DNA of 38,686 nucleotides from the NCBI GenBank assembly GCA_034658975.1, contig JAYEGJ010000036.1:1-38686 (forward strand), written 5' to 3'. Under the pieces are notes generated by a model. That model was not told the origin of the DNA and searched no databases. It was given only the letters and a program-made list of their open reading frames with translations. Shown here in pieces: positions 31,249 through 38,686 of this stretch; within the stretch, counting starts at the first letter, position 1; every line of letters starts with the position of its first letter. Source of the stretch: SZUA-217 sp034658975 (lineage in GTDB: Bacteria; Actinomycetota; Acidimicrobiia; Spongiisociales; ZC4RG35). The position numbers and the translations under genes are program-made.

Positions 31249-31533
31249 CTAGGGTGCGGGTGGGCCTGTTGGAGTTGCGGCATTGGCCTGCTCCAGACAG
31301 AAAGTTGCGCCCGGAGAAGTGGTCGAGGCACCGAAGTGGGCGGGTTTGCCGCCACCGGCGTTACCGTCCGCGCCTCCCACGTAGTGCTCCAAGATGTGCG
31401 CTCCGTGGTTGTCGAAATACTGACTGCAAGTGGGGCTACGGGCATTTTCCGGAGGTCCCTCGGCCAGCGCTACCGATGCCATCGCCAGCACCATCGTGCC
31501 CGCCAGGGCCAGTGTTGTGATCATTCTCCTCAT
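31249..31533 (-). CDS. Small secreted protein
   Basis: The 94-residue product has a signal peptide (MRRMITTLALAGTMVLAMASVALA) with a likely cleavage after ALA-E at residue 24. The mature peptide of about 70 residues is rich in Gly, Ala and Pro, contains two Cys (PTCSQYFDNHG and ATFCLEQ) that could be disulfide-bonded, and several His. No family is recognised. AAAGGAGAGG precedes the ATG. It starts 23 bp after the DUF4242 gene, so the two share a transcript from the upstream regulated promoter region. Confidence 0.8.
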   Translation of the reverse strand: MRRMITTLALAGTMVLAMASVALAEGPPENARSPTCSQYFDNHGAHILEHYVGGADGNAGGGKPAHFGASTTSPGATFCLEQANAATPTGPPAP

Positions 31534-31556
31534 TCGTTCCTCTCCTTTGTATCGAA

Positions 31557-31808
31557 TCAGCTGTGTTCGCTGACCGGGTAGATGTCGTCCGCGACGAGAC
31601 CATGGGCCTCCCTGTGGACGGTGTTGGCGTCTTCGGCGCTGTCGGCCTCGACAAGACAGAAGATCTTTCCCGCGCTCTCGTCGACCCAGTACCTGAGGTA
31701 GCTGACGCCGTACTTCGCCTGGGTCTCCAGATCCTTCATATGGGCCCCAGCAACATCCTCAGCGGAAACCCCACCCTCGATGTTGTGTACGTCCATGAAC
31801 AGTGACAT
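31557..31808 (-). CDS. DUF4242 protein (possible metal-binding dimer)
   Basis: From ATG 31808 it is 83 residues, MSLFMDVHNIEGGVSAEDVAGAHM, with YGVSYLRYWVDESAGKIFCLVEADSAED, HREAHGL and a YPVSEH ending. This is the DUF4242 ferredoxin-like dimer pattern. The family includes a Streptomyces nickel-binding protein, so metal binding through His and other ligands is possible. AGGAG is six bases before 31808. Longer starts at 31814 and 31838 have poor spacing. Its upstream region is a near-duplicate of the one before the repeat-protein gene at 32008. Confidence 0.85.
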   Translation of the reverse strand: MSLFMDVHNIEGGVSAEDVAGAHMKDLETQAKYGVSYLRYWVDESAGKIFCLVEADSAEDANTVHREAHGLVADDIYPVSEHS

Positions 31809-31839
31809 AGGCATCTCCTGTCGCTGTTGTCCTGCCATT

Positions 31840-31914
31840 TTCGAAGCTGTAGAGAGGAGCTCTTCGGGTCATCGGGGACCGGCCCCCATATTTGAGTGAA
31901 GGACACCTAGATCT
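31840..31914 (-). promoter_or_regulatory. Regulatory region P1 upstream of the DUF4242 gene
   Basis: Plus-strand blocks in order are TTCGAAG (31840), GCTCTTC (31859), GTCATCGGGGA (31868), CCCATAT (31885) and CACCTAGATCT (31904-31914). The same five blocks with the same spacing, within one base, occur at 32572-32647. The region lies 26-100 bp upstream of the start codon on the minus strand, so it probably contains promoter and operator. Confidence 0.75.
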
Positions 31915-31926
31915 GAGTAACGAAGA

Positions 31927-31944
31927 GGCCGCCCACAGGCGGCC
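31927..31944 (-). terminator. Stem-loop, second of two downstream of the repeat-protein gene
   Basis: GGCCGCC (31927-31933) and GGCGGCC (31938-31944) form a perfect stem with a CACA loop. It insulates P1 from transcription arriving from upstream. Confidence 0.6.
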
Positions 31945-31961
31945 CTTTCGATTTGGAGGAG

Positions 31962-31989
31962 GAGGGAGCGCCCATCGGGGCGCCCCCTC
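31962..31989 (-). terminator. Terminator after the repeat-protein gene
   Basis: GAGGG-A-GCGCCC (31962-31973) pairs with GGGCGC-C-CCCTC (31978-31989), one A-C mismatch, ATCG loop. It lies 18 bp after the stop of the gene at 32008-32538. A stem of almost the same sequence follows the HdeD-like gene at 36929-36955. Confidence 0.75.
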
Positions 31990-32007
31990 ACTCACATCTG
32001 TCGGCTA

Positions 32008-32538
32008 CTAACGGGGACCGCTTGACTGCTCGGAGTACCGGGCAGCCGAGTACTCGAGTGATGCGATGTTCCAGTCCAGGAACTCCTCGCTGACAGTTCC
32101 GGAGGTCTGTCCGTTGGCAGAAGCTGCCGGGACAAGCCCGTCGTAGGAAGTGGTGTTCAAGGACAGGAAATCGGGGTTAACCCCAGCTTGCGAACCGATC
32201 ACAGTGGCCGATGCCGCTGCTACCAGAGCGTCCAAGTCCGTGGTGTTCATTTGGATGAATGGATCAATCACAGCCTGCGACTCGATCGCGGCTGCCGATG
32301 CCGCCGGTACCCAATTGCCCAGATCTGTGGTGTTGAGGCGGACAAAATCATCCAGGGCCAGGCCGGTAGCGGGCGCTACCGCCGTGGCGGACGACTCTGC
32401 CGCTGTGCGGCTGTTGCCGATGACGAATCCAAGAGCAACTCCAAGGGCGAGTGCAGCGACCATCATCCCGATTGCTTTGGGCGAGAAACCTCTCGTGGGG
32501 GCTGCACCGTCATGTGCGATTGTGCTGAAAAGTGACAT
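32008..32538 (-). CDS. Membrane-anchored protein with four NTT-type repeats
   Basis: I recognise no family. The 176-residue protein has a short cytoplasmic N-terminus, one membrane helix (about residues 22-41) and an extracellular part built of about four repeats of 29-30 residues. Each has a FxxxNTTDL-like core: NTT at 69-71, 98-100 and 128-130, and a degenerate WNIAS near 157. AASA-rich spacers separate them. AGGAGGAG just upstream supports the ATG at 32538. Its upstream region (P2) nearly duplicates that of the DUF4242 gene, and the LuxR-type regulator gene lies next upstream. Confidence 0.8.
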   Translation of the reverse strand: MSLFSTIAHDGAAPTRGFSPKAIGMMVAALALGVALGFVIGNSRTAAESSATAVAPATGLALDDFVRLNTTDLGNWVPAASAAAIESQAVIDPFIQMNTTDLDALVAAASATVIGSQAGVNPDFLSLNTTSYDGLVPAASANGQTSGTVSEEFLDWNIASLEYSAARYSEQSSGPR

Positions 32539-32571
32539 CAGGCTCCTCCTCGTGTTCGTTGCCGGTCACAC

Positions 32572-32647
32572 TTCGAAGGTATGGGGGAGGGCTCTTCCCG
32601 TCATCGGGGATGACTACCCATATGCCCGCCAAACACCACCTAGATCT
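32572..32647 (-). promoter_or_regulatory. Regulatory region P2 upstream of the repeat-protein gene
   Basis: TTCGAAG (32572), GCTCTTC (32591), GTCATCGGGGA (32600), CCCATAT (32617) and CACCTAGATCT (32637-32647) match P1 block for block, with spacings 19, 9, 17 and 20 against 19, 9, 17 and 19. Sequence between the blocks is diverged, which points to selection on the blocks. Confidence 0.75.
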
Positions 32648-32735
32648 CGCTACAAGTCCCCTGGATTACCTAGACGGCAGCCAGAATCTCTTGGTTGGCA
32701 TTGAGAAAGCCGGGATATCGGGCAATGGGTCAGCC

Positions 32736-35363
32736 CTAGGCGCTGGCCGGGAGTAAACCCTCGTCACGGGCCCGGGACACGGCTTCATCCCGTGTCGATG
32801 AGTCCAACTTGGTGAGCACTGCCGATACGTGGTTCTCGACTGTTCGTGGTGAAACGAAGAGCCGCTCGGCGATTTCGATGTTGGTGAGTCCCTCATCGAG
32901 GAGTCCGAGGACTTCAGCTTGACGGGCGGTCAGACCGGCGGCGTGGCGTCTGGTGTCCCGACCCTTGCCGCGAGGCACGGTCACTCCCTCTTCCCTCAGA
33001 GCCTGACGAAGTTTGCCGGCCACCGCCGTCGCTCCCAGGCTCTCGAAGAGCTCGAGCGCTTCCAATCGGGATTGATCGTCACCATGCATCAAGGCCAAAC
33101 CCCGGTCATAGGGGACGCCCTTAGACTCCCAAATGGCCGCTGCCTCGAGGGCTTTTCCCTCCATGACCAACCGGTACGGCTCGGCGATCCCCTCGGGCAC
33201 ATCAGTCAACTCGTCGAGTTTCCACAGCCAGAAGGCAATGGCCCCCGGTGAATAGGAGAAACCTCTCTCGAGTCCCCCGGCCATCACCCTCTTGAGATCA
33301 GCGATGGCTACCTCGCTGCGGCCGGTGATCCACGCGTACTCGGCCGCGGCGATCCCTGCGGGAGCAAGACGCTGGTCCTCGGCTGCAAGAGAAGCTAGTT
33401 CCCAGCCCCGGGCGATGGTCGCGCGAGCTGAGTCCCTTCCTCGTCTCGCCTCGATCGCACCCATAACCGGGAGCCCGACCATCTGGGCAATTGCGGCGCG
33501 ATCCTGAAGGTCGCGCACAAGATCCTCGGCCAGGGTCCAGTTACCCTTCAGGTCAAGAGCCCTGGCATACAGGGCCGTCGAATAGAACTCGAGCATAGGC
33601 AATTCGTGTCTCACGGCCGAGGCGATGGCCCGTTGCAGGTAGTCAATCGCAATCTCAAGATCGCGGAACTCAATGGCAGCCCATCCATCGTTGAGGAGCG
33701 CCCGACACTCCTCAAACCACTGGCCTGCGTCTTCTGCTCGCTTCCTGGCCTCCTCGAGGCGGGCCCGACCATCTGGATAGTTGGCCATATGCTCAGCTAC
33801 CCCCGCATGGGTGAGGGATCGAATGAGGATCCGCTCATCAATATCCGGCCCCCCGGCTTCGAGGGTCTTCTTGACCAGGTCTGTCACTTCGTCCCAGTTA
33901 CCTGCCATCCATTGCAGGTAGGTGTTGGTCTCAAGGGCTCGGGCCAGGTCGAGACCATTGGGCCTGCCTCCAAGAACTGTCACTGCCCGACTGGCGAGCT
34001 CCTCTGCCTTCATGCGCTGACCGGCGTTCTCGTATACGTGGGCAGATTGCGACAGGGCTCTTGACTCCGCACTTAGGTCTCCGATCTCCCGGTAGTGATC
34101 GACAGCCATGCCGCTGAGGCGAATCGCCTCAACCATGTTGTCCAATAAGAACTCCTCGTGCGCCCACGTATCCAGTAGCGGTCCGAGTGCGTCGGCATCG
34201 AAGCGCCCCAGATGTGGGGTGAGGTAACGGAAGTCATCAACTGCCTGACGGTGGCTGCCGATCTCTGCCGCATAGAAAGCCGATCTGGGTGCGAGGTCGA
34301 CCAATCGATCGATGTCATTGATTTCACGTGCACATTCGATGAGAAGACATGGGTGTGTGGTTTCAGGAAGCTCATTGAGTGCCGTGCGATATGCCGACAG
34401 TCTCTCGCCGCTGGTAAGCGACTCCTCAACGGCACGACGTATCAGGTCATGACGGAAACCAACCAACTCGACATCGCCCTCCAACCCGAATCCGCCATCG
34501 AGAACCAGTCGGGGATGCGCCTGATCCGCTTGGAACACAGACAGCAAGCCTCGGCGCTCACACTCAGCTAGGTCCTCATCGGATGATCCAAGGAGCGTTA
34601 AGGCATCGATGCGCGGAATCGGCTCGGGGATCACTGAGAGAGTCTTCAGCAGGACCACGGCCCCTGGCGACAACTTCTGAACTCGCGCATTCACTGAGTC
34701 CTGTAAAGACATGGGAATCACTGAACCGTCACCGGACGCCATCTCGGTAACCAAGAACGGGTTGCCACTGGTGGCTGCCAGGACCTCATCGGGATTGAGA
34801 TCGGATCCGCCGAGGATTGTCGAGATTGCCGACAGTGAGAGACCACCTAGCTGAATCCGCTCAACAGCGTGCGGAGGCAGGTCACCGATAACGGCCCGCA
34901 AAGGATGTTCATAGTCGACCTCTCCTGTTCGATATGTGAGGAGCAGCAGACCGTTGGTGCGCTCGATTCGTCGTCCGATGTACTTGACGGCGTCGAGGGT
35001 TGCTTCATCGGCCCATTGGGAGTCTTCGATGACCATCAGGGTCGGTCTGAGTGAGCGGGAGAGCAGATCCAACACAGTCTGAAGAGTGGCTGGACGATCG
35101 CCTCGATCGATCGGATCCATCAGCACTGGCTCCACGCGGGCCATGTCCCAGAACGGGCTCAGGGGCTGCGGCACTATCAGGTCGTCACAGGCTCCGACAT
35201 GAATGTGCGCCTCGTCGCTGGAGAAGTCGATGAATTCACCAACCAGCGAGCTCTTGCCAATTCCGGCCTCGCCGCGAATCAACACCACCTTCCCACCTGT
35301 TGAATCCAGACGAGCGAGAAGACCTCCAAGGACACCGAGTTCTGTTTCCCTCTCCAGAAGCAC
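32736..35363 (-). CDS. Large LuxR-family ATPase regulator (LAL/MalT-like)
   Basis: This 875-residue transcription regulator has an N-terminal AAA/STAND ATPase with Walker A RGEAGIGKSSLV (about residues 30-41) and Walker B LMVIEDSQWAD near 110. A long helical middle region of TPR-like repeats covers about 400-780. A C-terminal LuxR helix-turn-helix (LTARQAEVLGLLDEGLTNIEIAERL, then SPRTVENHV) occupies the last 65 residues. Such proteins sense a small molecule, bind ATP, oligomerise and activate nearby promoters. It starts with GTG at 35363. The next gene on the same strand, and the operon after it, have twin upstream regions that are its natural candidate targets. Confidence 0.92.
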   Translation of the reverse strand: MLLERETELGVLGGLLARLDSTGGKVVLIRGEAGIGKSSLVGEFIDFSSDEAHIHVGACDDLIVPQPLSPFWDMARVEPVLMDPIDRGDRPATLQTVLDLLSRSLRPTLMVIEDSQWADEATLDAVKYIGRRIERTNGLLLLTYRTGEVDYEHPLRAVIGDLPPHAVERIQLGGLSLSAISTILGGSDLNPDEVLAATSGNPFLVTEMASGDGSVIPMSLQDSVNARVQKLSPGAVVLLKTLSVIPEPIPRIDALTLLGSSDEDLAECERRGLLSVFQADQAHPRLVLDGGFGLEGDVELVGFRHDLIRRAVEESLTSGERLSAYRTALNELPETTHPCLLIECAREINDIDRLVDLAPRSAFYAAEIGSHRQAVDDFRYLTPHLGRFDADALGPLLDTWAHEEFLLDNMVEAIRLSGMAVDHYREIGDLSAESRALSQSAHVYENAGQRMKAEELASRAVTVLGGRPNGLDLARALETNTYLQWMAGNWDEVTDLVKKTLEAGGPDIDERILIRSLTHAGVAEHMANYPDGRARLEEARKRAEDAGQWFEECRALLNDGWAAIEFRDLEIAIDYLQRAIASAVRHELPMLEFYSTALYARALDLKGNWTLAEDLVRDLQDRAAIAQMVGLPVMGAIEARRGRDSARATIARGWELASLAAEDQRLAPAGIAAAEYAWITGRSEVAIADLKRVMAGGLERGFSYSPGAIAFWLWKLDELTDVPEGIAEPYRLVMEGKALEAAAIWESKGVPYDRGLALMHGDDQSRLEALELFESLGATAVAGKLRQALREEGVTVPRGKGRDTRRHAAGLTARQAEVLGLLDEGLTNIEIAERLFVSPRTVENHVSAVLTKLDSSTRDEAVSRARDEGLLPASA

Positions 35364-35448
35364 ACCTGAAAGCCTACCGAAGGTGGGCGATGCCTACATG
35401 GGTGGGAGTTGGGTGAACACCGCCGCTTTCTGAACGTCGTAAGGCTGG

Positions 35449-35482
35449 CCGGTATACCGGGGCGGCCCTACAGCATTAGTCA
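35449..35482. repeat. Dispersed palindrome-ACAGCATTAG repeat, copy C
   Basis: The 12-bp palindrome CCGGTATACCGG (35449-35460) is followed by ACAGCATTAG (35470-35479), with a spacer five bases longer than in copies A and B. ACAGCATTAG ends just before the aminotransferase stop codon (35480-35482) on the minus strand. Confidence 0.6.
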
Positions 35483-36763
35483 GGAACGCGTCTCCTCCCA
35501 GGAGGAAAGACCTTCGTCCACCAGGTCGATGGCCCAATCCAACTCATCCATGGATGTGATCAGCGGTGGGATGAAACGCAGGACATTTCCGTCCGGCCCG
35601 CATTCGATGATGATCAGCTCTCGATCGAAGGCGTAGGCCTGGACGTGATGGAATGCCTTGTCGTCCGGCTCCCGTGTCTCGCGATCCGCGACGAACTCGA
35701 CCCCCACCATCAGGCCCAGTCCTCGAACATCACCAATTGTCTCGTGGCGCTCGGCCAGCTCTCCGTACCGGGCGAAGGCGTGTTCGGACAATTCGCGGGC
35801 ATGCGGGAGGAGATCTCCCGTCGTGTCCATCACGGCGCCGGCGGCGGCAGCGGCTACCGGGTTTCCCCCATAGGTGGTGCCATGCGCCCCGACCGGCCAG
35901 GCGTCCATGAGTTCGGCGGAAGCTCCGTAGGCCGAAACGGGAAAACCGTTGGCGATGCCCTTGCCGAAGGCCATGATGTCCGGCTTCGCTTCGTAATGGT
36001 CGGTGGCGAACCACTCGGCGGTTCGACCAAATCCTGTCTGCACCTCGTCGTAGACAAGAAGGATTCCATGTTCGTCGGCAAGACGCCTCAGCTCGTCCAA
36101 GAACCGGGGCGGTGCGGGGTAGTAACCTCCCTCGCCCTGGACCGGCTCGACCAGGAAGCAGGCGATGTTCTTAGGTGAGACCACGTGCTTGAACATCATC
36201 TGAAGCTCGTGGATTGAGCGATCGACCGCATCGTCGACCGACATCCCCCAGCGATACGGGTGCGGGAACGGGGAGACAAACACAGACCCGAGGACGGGGT
36301 GGTAGCCGTCGCGATACTTCGCGTTTGAGGTCGTGTACGAAACGGAGCCCATGGTCCGGCCATGAAACCCTCCGCGGAAGGTAACTACGCCCTGTCGACC
36401 GGTCGAGTATTTGGCGAGCTTCACGGTCGCCTCGACAGCTTCGGCGCCGGAGTTCGCAAAGGCGAACTTCTCGATAGCGGAGGGAGTGATGTCTCTCAGC
36501 TTTTCGGCAGCCGCAACGATGGACTCGTAGTGGAAGATCATTCCGGAATGGACGAGCTTGTCGAGTTGATCGCGGGCAGCCTTGACAACGGCCGGGTGGT
36601 TGTGGCCGAGGTTGGTGACGGCTGTGCCGCAGGCGAAATCCGCCCAACGGTTCCCATCCGGGTCCGTTATCCAGAGACCGCTTGCGGTCTCGGCGTGGAT
36701 CTTGGTGTTGAAGGCAATGACGGGTGCGAGTACGTCGTTGTGACGACGGATGAGTTCGCTCAT
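35480..36763 (-). CDS. Class III aminotransferase (4-aminobutyrate-type)
   Basis: This PLP-dependent omega-amino-acid transaminase has 427 residues. Key motifs are FANSGAEAVEATVKLAKY (about 102-119), FRGGFHGRTMGSVSYT, CFLVEPVQGEGGYYPAP, LLVYDEVQTGFGRT and the cofactor Lys268 in MAFGKGIANGFP, the position equivalent to Lys268 of E. coli GabT. Length and motifs fit GabT, but ornithine and other omega-amino-acid transaminases look similar. AAAGGAG precedes the ATG. No succinate-semialdehyde dehydrogenase gene is adjacent in the window. Confidence 0.87.
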   Translation of the reverse strand: MSELIRRHNDVLAPVIAFNTKIHAETASGLWITDPDGNRWADFACGTAVTNLGHNHPAVVKAARDQLDKLVHSGMIFHYESIVAAAEKLRDITPSAIEKFAFANSGAEAVEATVKLAKYSTGRQGVVTFRGGFHGRTMGSVSYTTSNAKYRDGYHPVLGSVFVSPFPHPYRWGMSVDDAVDRSIHELQMMFKHVVSPKNIACFLVEPVQGEGGYYPAPPRFLDELRRLADEHGILLVYDEVQTGFGRTAEWFATDHYEAKPDIMAFGKGIANGFPVSAYGASAELMDAWPVGAHGTTYGGNPVAAAAAGAVMDTTGDLLPHARELSEHAFARYGELAERHETIGDVRGLGLMVGVEFVADRETREPDDKAFHHVQAYAFDRELIIIECGPDGNVLRFIPPLITSMDELDWAIDLVDEGLSSWEETRS

Positions 36764-36928
36764 GTTTCGGCTCCTTTCTGACGTGTTCGGGCTTGGGCGT
36801 TTCCCGTTACGGCGAGGCGAAAAGCCCGCGTCGGTCGTCGATCGGTAGGCAATTGAGCACGTATAGAGACTAACGAATGCCGGGGGTCTTCAGTTCTCTG
36901 ATCCCCGAATACACCCGCATAGAAAGAG

Positions 36929-36955
36929 AGAGGGACGCCCGATGGGCGCCCCTCT
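36929..36955 (-). terminator. Terminator after the HdeD-like gene
   Basis: AGAGGG-A-CGCCC (36929-36940) pairs with GGGCG-C-CCCTCT (36944-36955), one A-C mismatch, GAT loop. It ends the HdeD-like transcript and shields the aminotransferase promoter. Confidence 0.75.
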
Positions 36956-36973
36956 ACGACGAACTCGAGTCCG

Positions 36974-37495
36974 TTACTTGTACTTGACGGCCAGGTAGAT
37001 GGCGGATACGCCGTCGACGAGCAGCAGGATTGCGAAGATCGTCACGAGTGCCGTGAACGAGAACGACGAGTTGAAGATGAAGAGCAGACCGATTGCCGCG
37101 CTCACAGCTCCGAACAGCAACGCGCCGAACCCCGCCCCGCGGAACGATCCGAAGATTGCAGCGACACCGATCAGGACTCCGATGATCCCCAGGAAGATGG
37201 CGAACGCTCCACCGAGGAAGTCCACAGCGTTCCCCGGGTTGGCGAGAACGATGACTCCGGCAGCCAGGCCGAGGACACCGATGAAGAGCTTCCATCCCAT
37301 GTCCTCCTTGTCGATGAATACCGAGAACAGCATGAATGCTCCCTGGATGAGCCACCAGAGGCCGAGAAGGACCACCGCCAGTGACAGGGCCTGCTCGTCG
37401 AATATGAGCAGGATGATGCCGAAGATCGCTGCTGTCAGCCCACCGAGAAGGAAGGCATAGTTGATGGTGCGCTCTGGCGCAGCTTCAGTGGTCAT
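36974..37495 (-). CDS. HdeD family membrane protein
   Basis: This 173-residue protein has six closely spaced membrane helices and the repeated LGLWWLIQGAF / LGIIGVLIGVAAIF pattern of the HdeD (DUF308) family. In E. coli HdeD is linked to acid resistance at high cell density; in actinobacteria the role is not known. AAGGAG lies upstream of the ATG at 37495. It is a single-gene unit with its own terminator, between the aminotransferase and purM genes. Confidence 0.88.
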   Translation of the reverse strand: MTTEAAPERTINYAFLLGGLTAAIFGIILLIFDEQALSLAVVLLGLWWLIQGAFMLFSVFIDKEDMGWKLFIGVLGLAAGVIVLANPGNAVDFLGGAFAIFLGIIGVLIGVAAIFGSFRGAGFGALLFGAVSAAIGLLFIFNSSFSFTALVTIFAILLLVDGVSAIYLAVKYK

Positions 37496-37675
37496 GTGAA
37501 CTCCTTGAGACTATCGAACCAGATAGGAAACTAATGCCTGAGCGGTCCGAATTGCAGGATCAAGGAGTCTGCTGAGTGGTGCCGTTGGCGAAACCAGCGA
37601 AGTCCCAACCTGGGTGGATCGCCCCTGCATATGTCGACTCTGACTTCTTAACGACGCCGCTCGCCTCGGCGAAGC

Positions 37676-38650
37676 TCAAAGAACAACGACCCCCGGCTCG
37701 GACGTGACTCTGCCCACGACGATCGGGGAGTGATCGGCGGTGGCGTTGAGAACGGCGTCGAGCAATGGCGCATCGACGACGAGACAGAAGCCGATGCCCA
37801 TGTTGAAGGTGCGAAACATGTCCCCGGCCTCGACTCCACGCTCGGCGACGAGTCGAAAGATCTCGGGCGGAGTCCAGGCGGATGTGTCGACCTCTGCTCC
37901 GAGATGGGCCGGCAGTGACCGCTCCAGGTTCTCGGCGATCCCACCACCCGTGATGTGAGCGGCCGAGAGGACACCTCCTGTTGCGACAGCGGCGAGAACG
38001 GCAGGTGAGTAGATCACCGACGGCGCGAGGAGGTCCTCGATGTGGGAGTCGATGTCATCGCCGAAGAGGGTGCGAATCAGCGAGAAGCCATTCGAGCGCA
38101 GGTTCGGGGAGTGTAGCCCGATGATCACATCGCCCTCCGAGACGTCCTCCGGGCTGAGGGCGCGCGACTTCTCGACCACACCCATCACCGCTCCCGCCAG
38201 GTCGACCGCATCCGACTCCATGACGCCAGGGTGTTCCGCCGTTTCGCCTCCGAGGAGTGGACAGCCGGCAACGGAGCAGCCTCGAGCAATCGACCTGACG
38301 ATGGCCGAGTCACGTTCTGGTTGAAGGGACCCGACAGCGATGTAATCGACGAAACCGAGAGGTGTCGCGCCAACCGCGGCGAGGTCGTCGACGCACATGG
38401 CCACCAGGTCGTTGCCGACGCCGTCCCAGAGACCGGAGCGTCTTGCCAAGTCGAGCTTGGTGCCGACTCCGTCGGTCGACATCATCAGAACCGGTTCCCG
38501 CAGGCCCTCCGGCATCTCGACTCCCGCGGCGAACCCCCCAAACCCCCCGATGACCTTGCCCGACCAGGTCGACGTCACATCGGCAGCGATGCTTCTGACA
38601 TGCTTCGCAGCGCCGTCGAGGTCTACCCCGGCATCTCGATATGAAGTCAC
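37676..38650 (-). CDS. purM: Phosphoribosylformylglycinamidine cyclo-ligase (AIR synthetase)
   Basis: This enzyme closes the imidazole ring in purine synthesis using ATP. The 324 residues include the N-terminal YRDAGVDLDGA and GFGGFA. The ATP/substrate loop is MSTDGVGTKLDLA (about residues 57-69), followed by GNDLVAMCVDDLA, GGETAEHPG, HITGGGIAENLERSLP and FNMGIGF. It starts with GTG at 38650, apparently coupled to an upstream gene that runs off the window edge (probably purF). The 176-bp gap downstream shows no terminator I could identify. Confidence 0.94.
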   Translation of the reverse strand: MTSYRDAGVDLDGAAKHVRSIAADVTSTWSGKVIGGFGGFAAGVEMPEGLREPVLMMSTDGVGTKLDLARRSGLWDGVGNDLVAMCVDDLAAVGATPLGFVDYIAVGSLQPERDSAIVRSIARGCSVAGCPLLGGETAEHPGVMESDAVDLAGAVMGVVEKSRALSPEDVSEGDVIIGLHSPNLRSNGFSLIRTLFGDDIDSHIEDLLAPSVIYSPAVLAAVATGGVLSAAHITGGGIAENLERSLPAHLGAEVDTSAWTPPEIFRLVAERGVEAGDMFRTFNMGIGFCLVVDAPLLDAVLNATADHSPIVVGRVTSEPGVVVL

Positions 38651-38651
38651 G

Positions 38652-38686
38652 TCATGACCGTTCGAGGTGGAACTTGTCCGTTGTCT
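38652..38686 (-). CDS. Possible 3' end of purF (partial)
   Basis: On the minus strand the window edge encodes a tail reading TTDKFHLERS and a stop, one base before the purM GTG. purF usually precedes purM in actinobacteria, so this could be the end of amidophosphoribosyltransferase. An alternative frame (DNGQVPPRTVMT) also ends here, overlapping the purM start. Too short to prove. Confidence 0.3.
   Translation of the reverse strand, partial: TTDKFHLERS

Noticed and set aside
36885..36920. Possible third copy of the P1/P2 regulatory blocks
   Set aside because: Only loose similarity (GTCTTC, ATCCCCGA, CCCGCAT) with the block order and orientation not preserved; below what I would accept as a match.

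Overview
The window is high-GC DNA with dense, mostly ATGA-overlapping or closely spaced operons. It looks like a chromosomal segment of an actinobacterium, possibly an uncultured Acidimicrobiia-like lineage. Support for this is the order rpsF-ssb-rpsR-rplI-dnaB, a roughly 30-residue bS22-type ribosomal protein, a PAC2 protein, a DUF4242 protein, a TrpB2-type synthase, frequent GTG/TTG starts and several start codons that look leaderless. No phage, transposase, integrase, plasmid or CRISPR gene is visible.

Layout. 1-2.4 kb: pyrE, a membrane PH-like protein, an endonuclease IV and a DUF192 lipoprotein in one translationally coupled operon. 2.5-6.3 kb: rpsF-ssb-rpsR-rplI, a strong terminator, then dnaB interrupted by a 218-residue mini-intein. 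6.3-7.8 kb: a three-gene operon (4-TM protein, SRPBCC protein, TetR regulator) whose promoter is covered by a nested double palindrome. 7.9-10.5 kb (minus): an Lrp regulator, a Cys/Met-metabolism PLP enzyme and dCTP deaminase. 10.6-11.0 kb: a divergent tRNA-Gly(CCC) followed by three tandem copies of its own 3' part. 11.1-15.3 kb: an anchored protein, a small membrane protein, thrB, a class III cyclase-TPR protein bracketed by 19-bp direct repeats, and bS22.

15.4-19.7 kb (minus): a CopD-like membrane protein, a PAC2 protein and a merR-copZ-copA copper operon, with a broken small membrane gene divergent from it. 19.7-24.6 kb: a membrane protein, a small Cys/His protein, an M3 oligopeptidase, a compact YtcJ-like amidohydrolase and an inositol monophosphatase. 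24.7-30.4 kb: lnt, acs, a convergent MBL-fold lipoprotein and trpB2. 30.5-35.4 kb (minus): an unknown lipoprotein, a small secreted protein, a DUF4242 protein, a repeat protein and a large LuxR-type ATPase regulator. The DUF4242 and repeat-protein genes have near-duplicate promoter regions. 35.5-38.7 kb (minus): a class III aminotransferase, an HdeD-like protein, purM and perhaps the tail of purF.

Most genes are housekeeping. The parts I find most unusual are the tRNA-Gly 3'-repeat array, the twin promoter regions beside the LuxR regulator, the DnaB intein plus an anomalous codon patch in the DnaB P-loop, the nested TetR-type operator, the direct repeats around the cyclase gene, and a three-copy dispersed palindrome ending in ACAGCATTAG.
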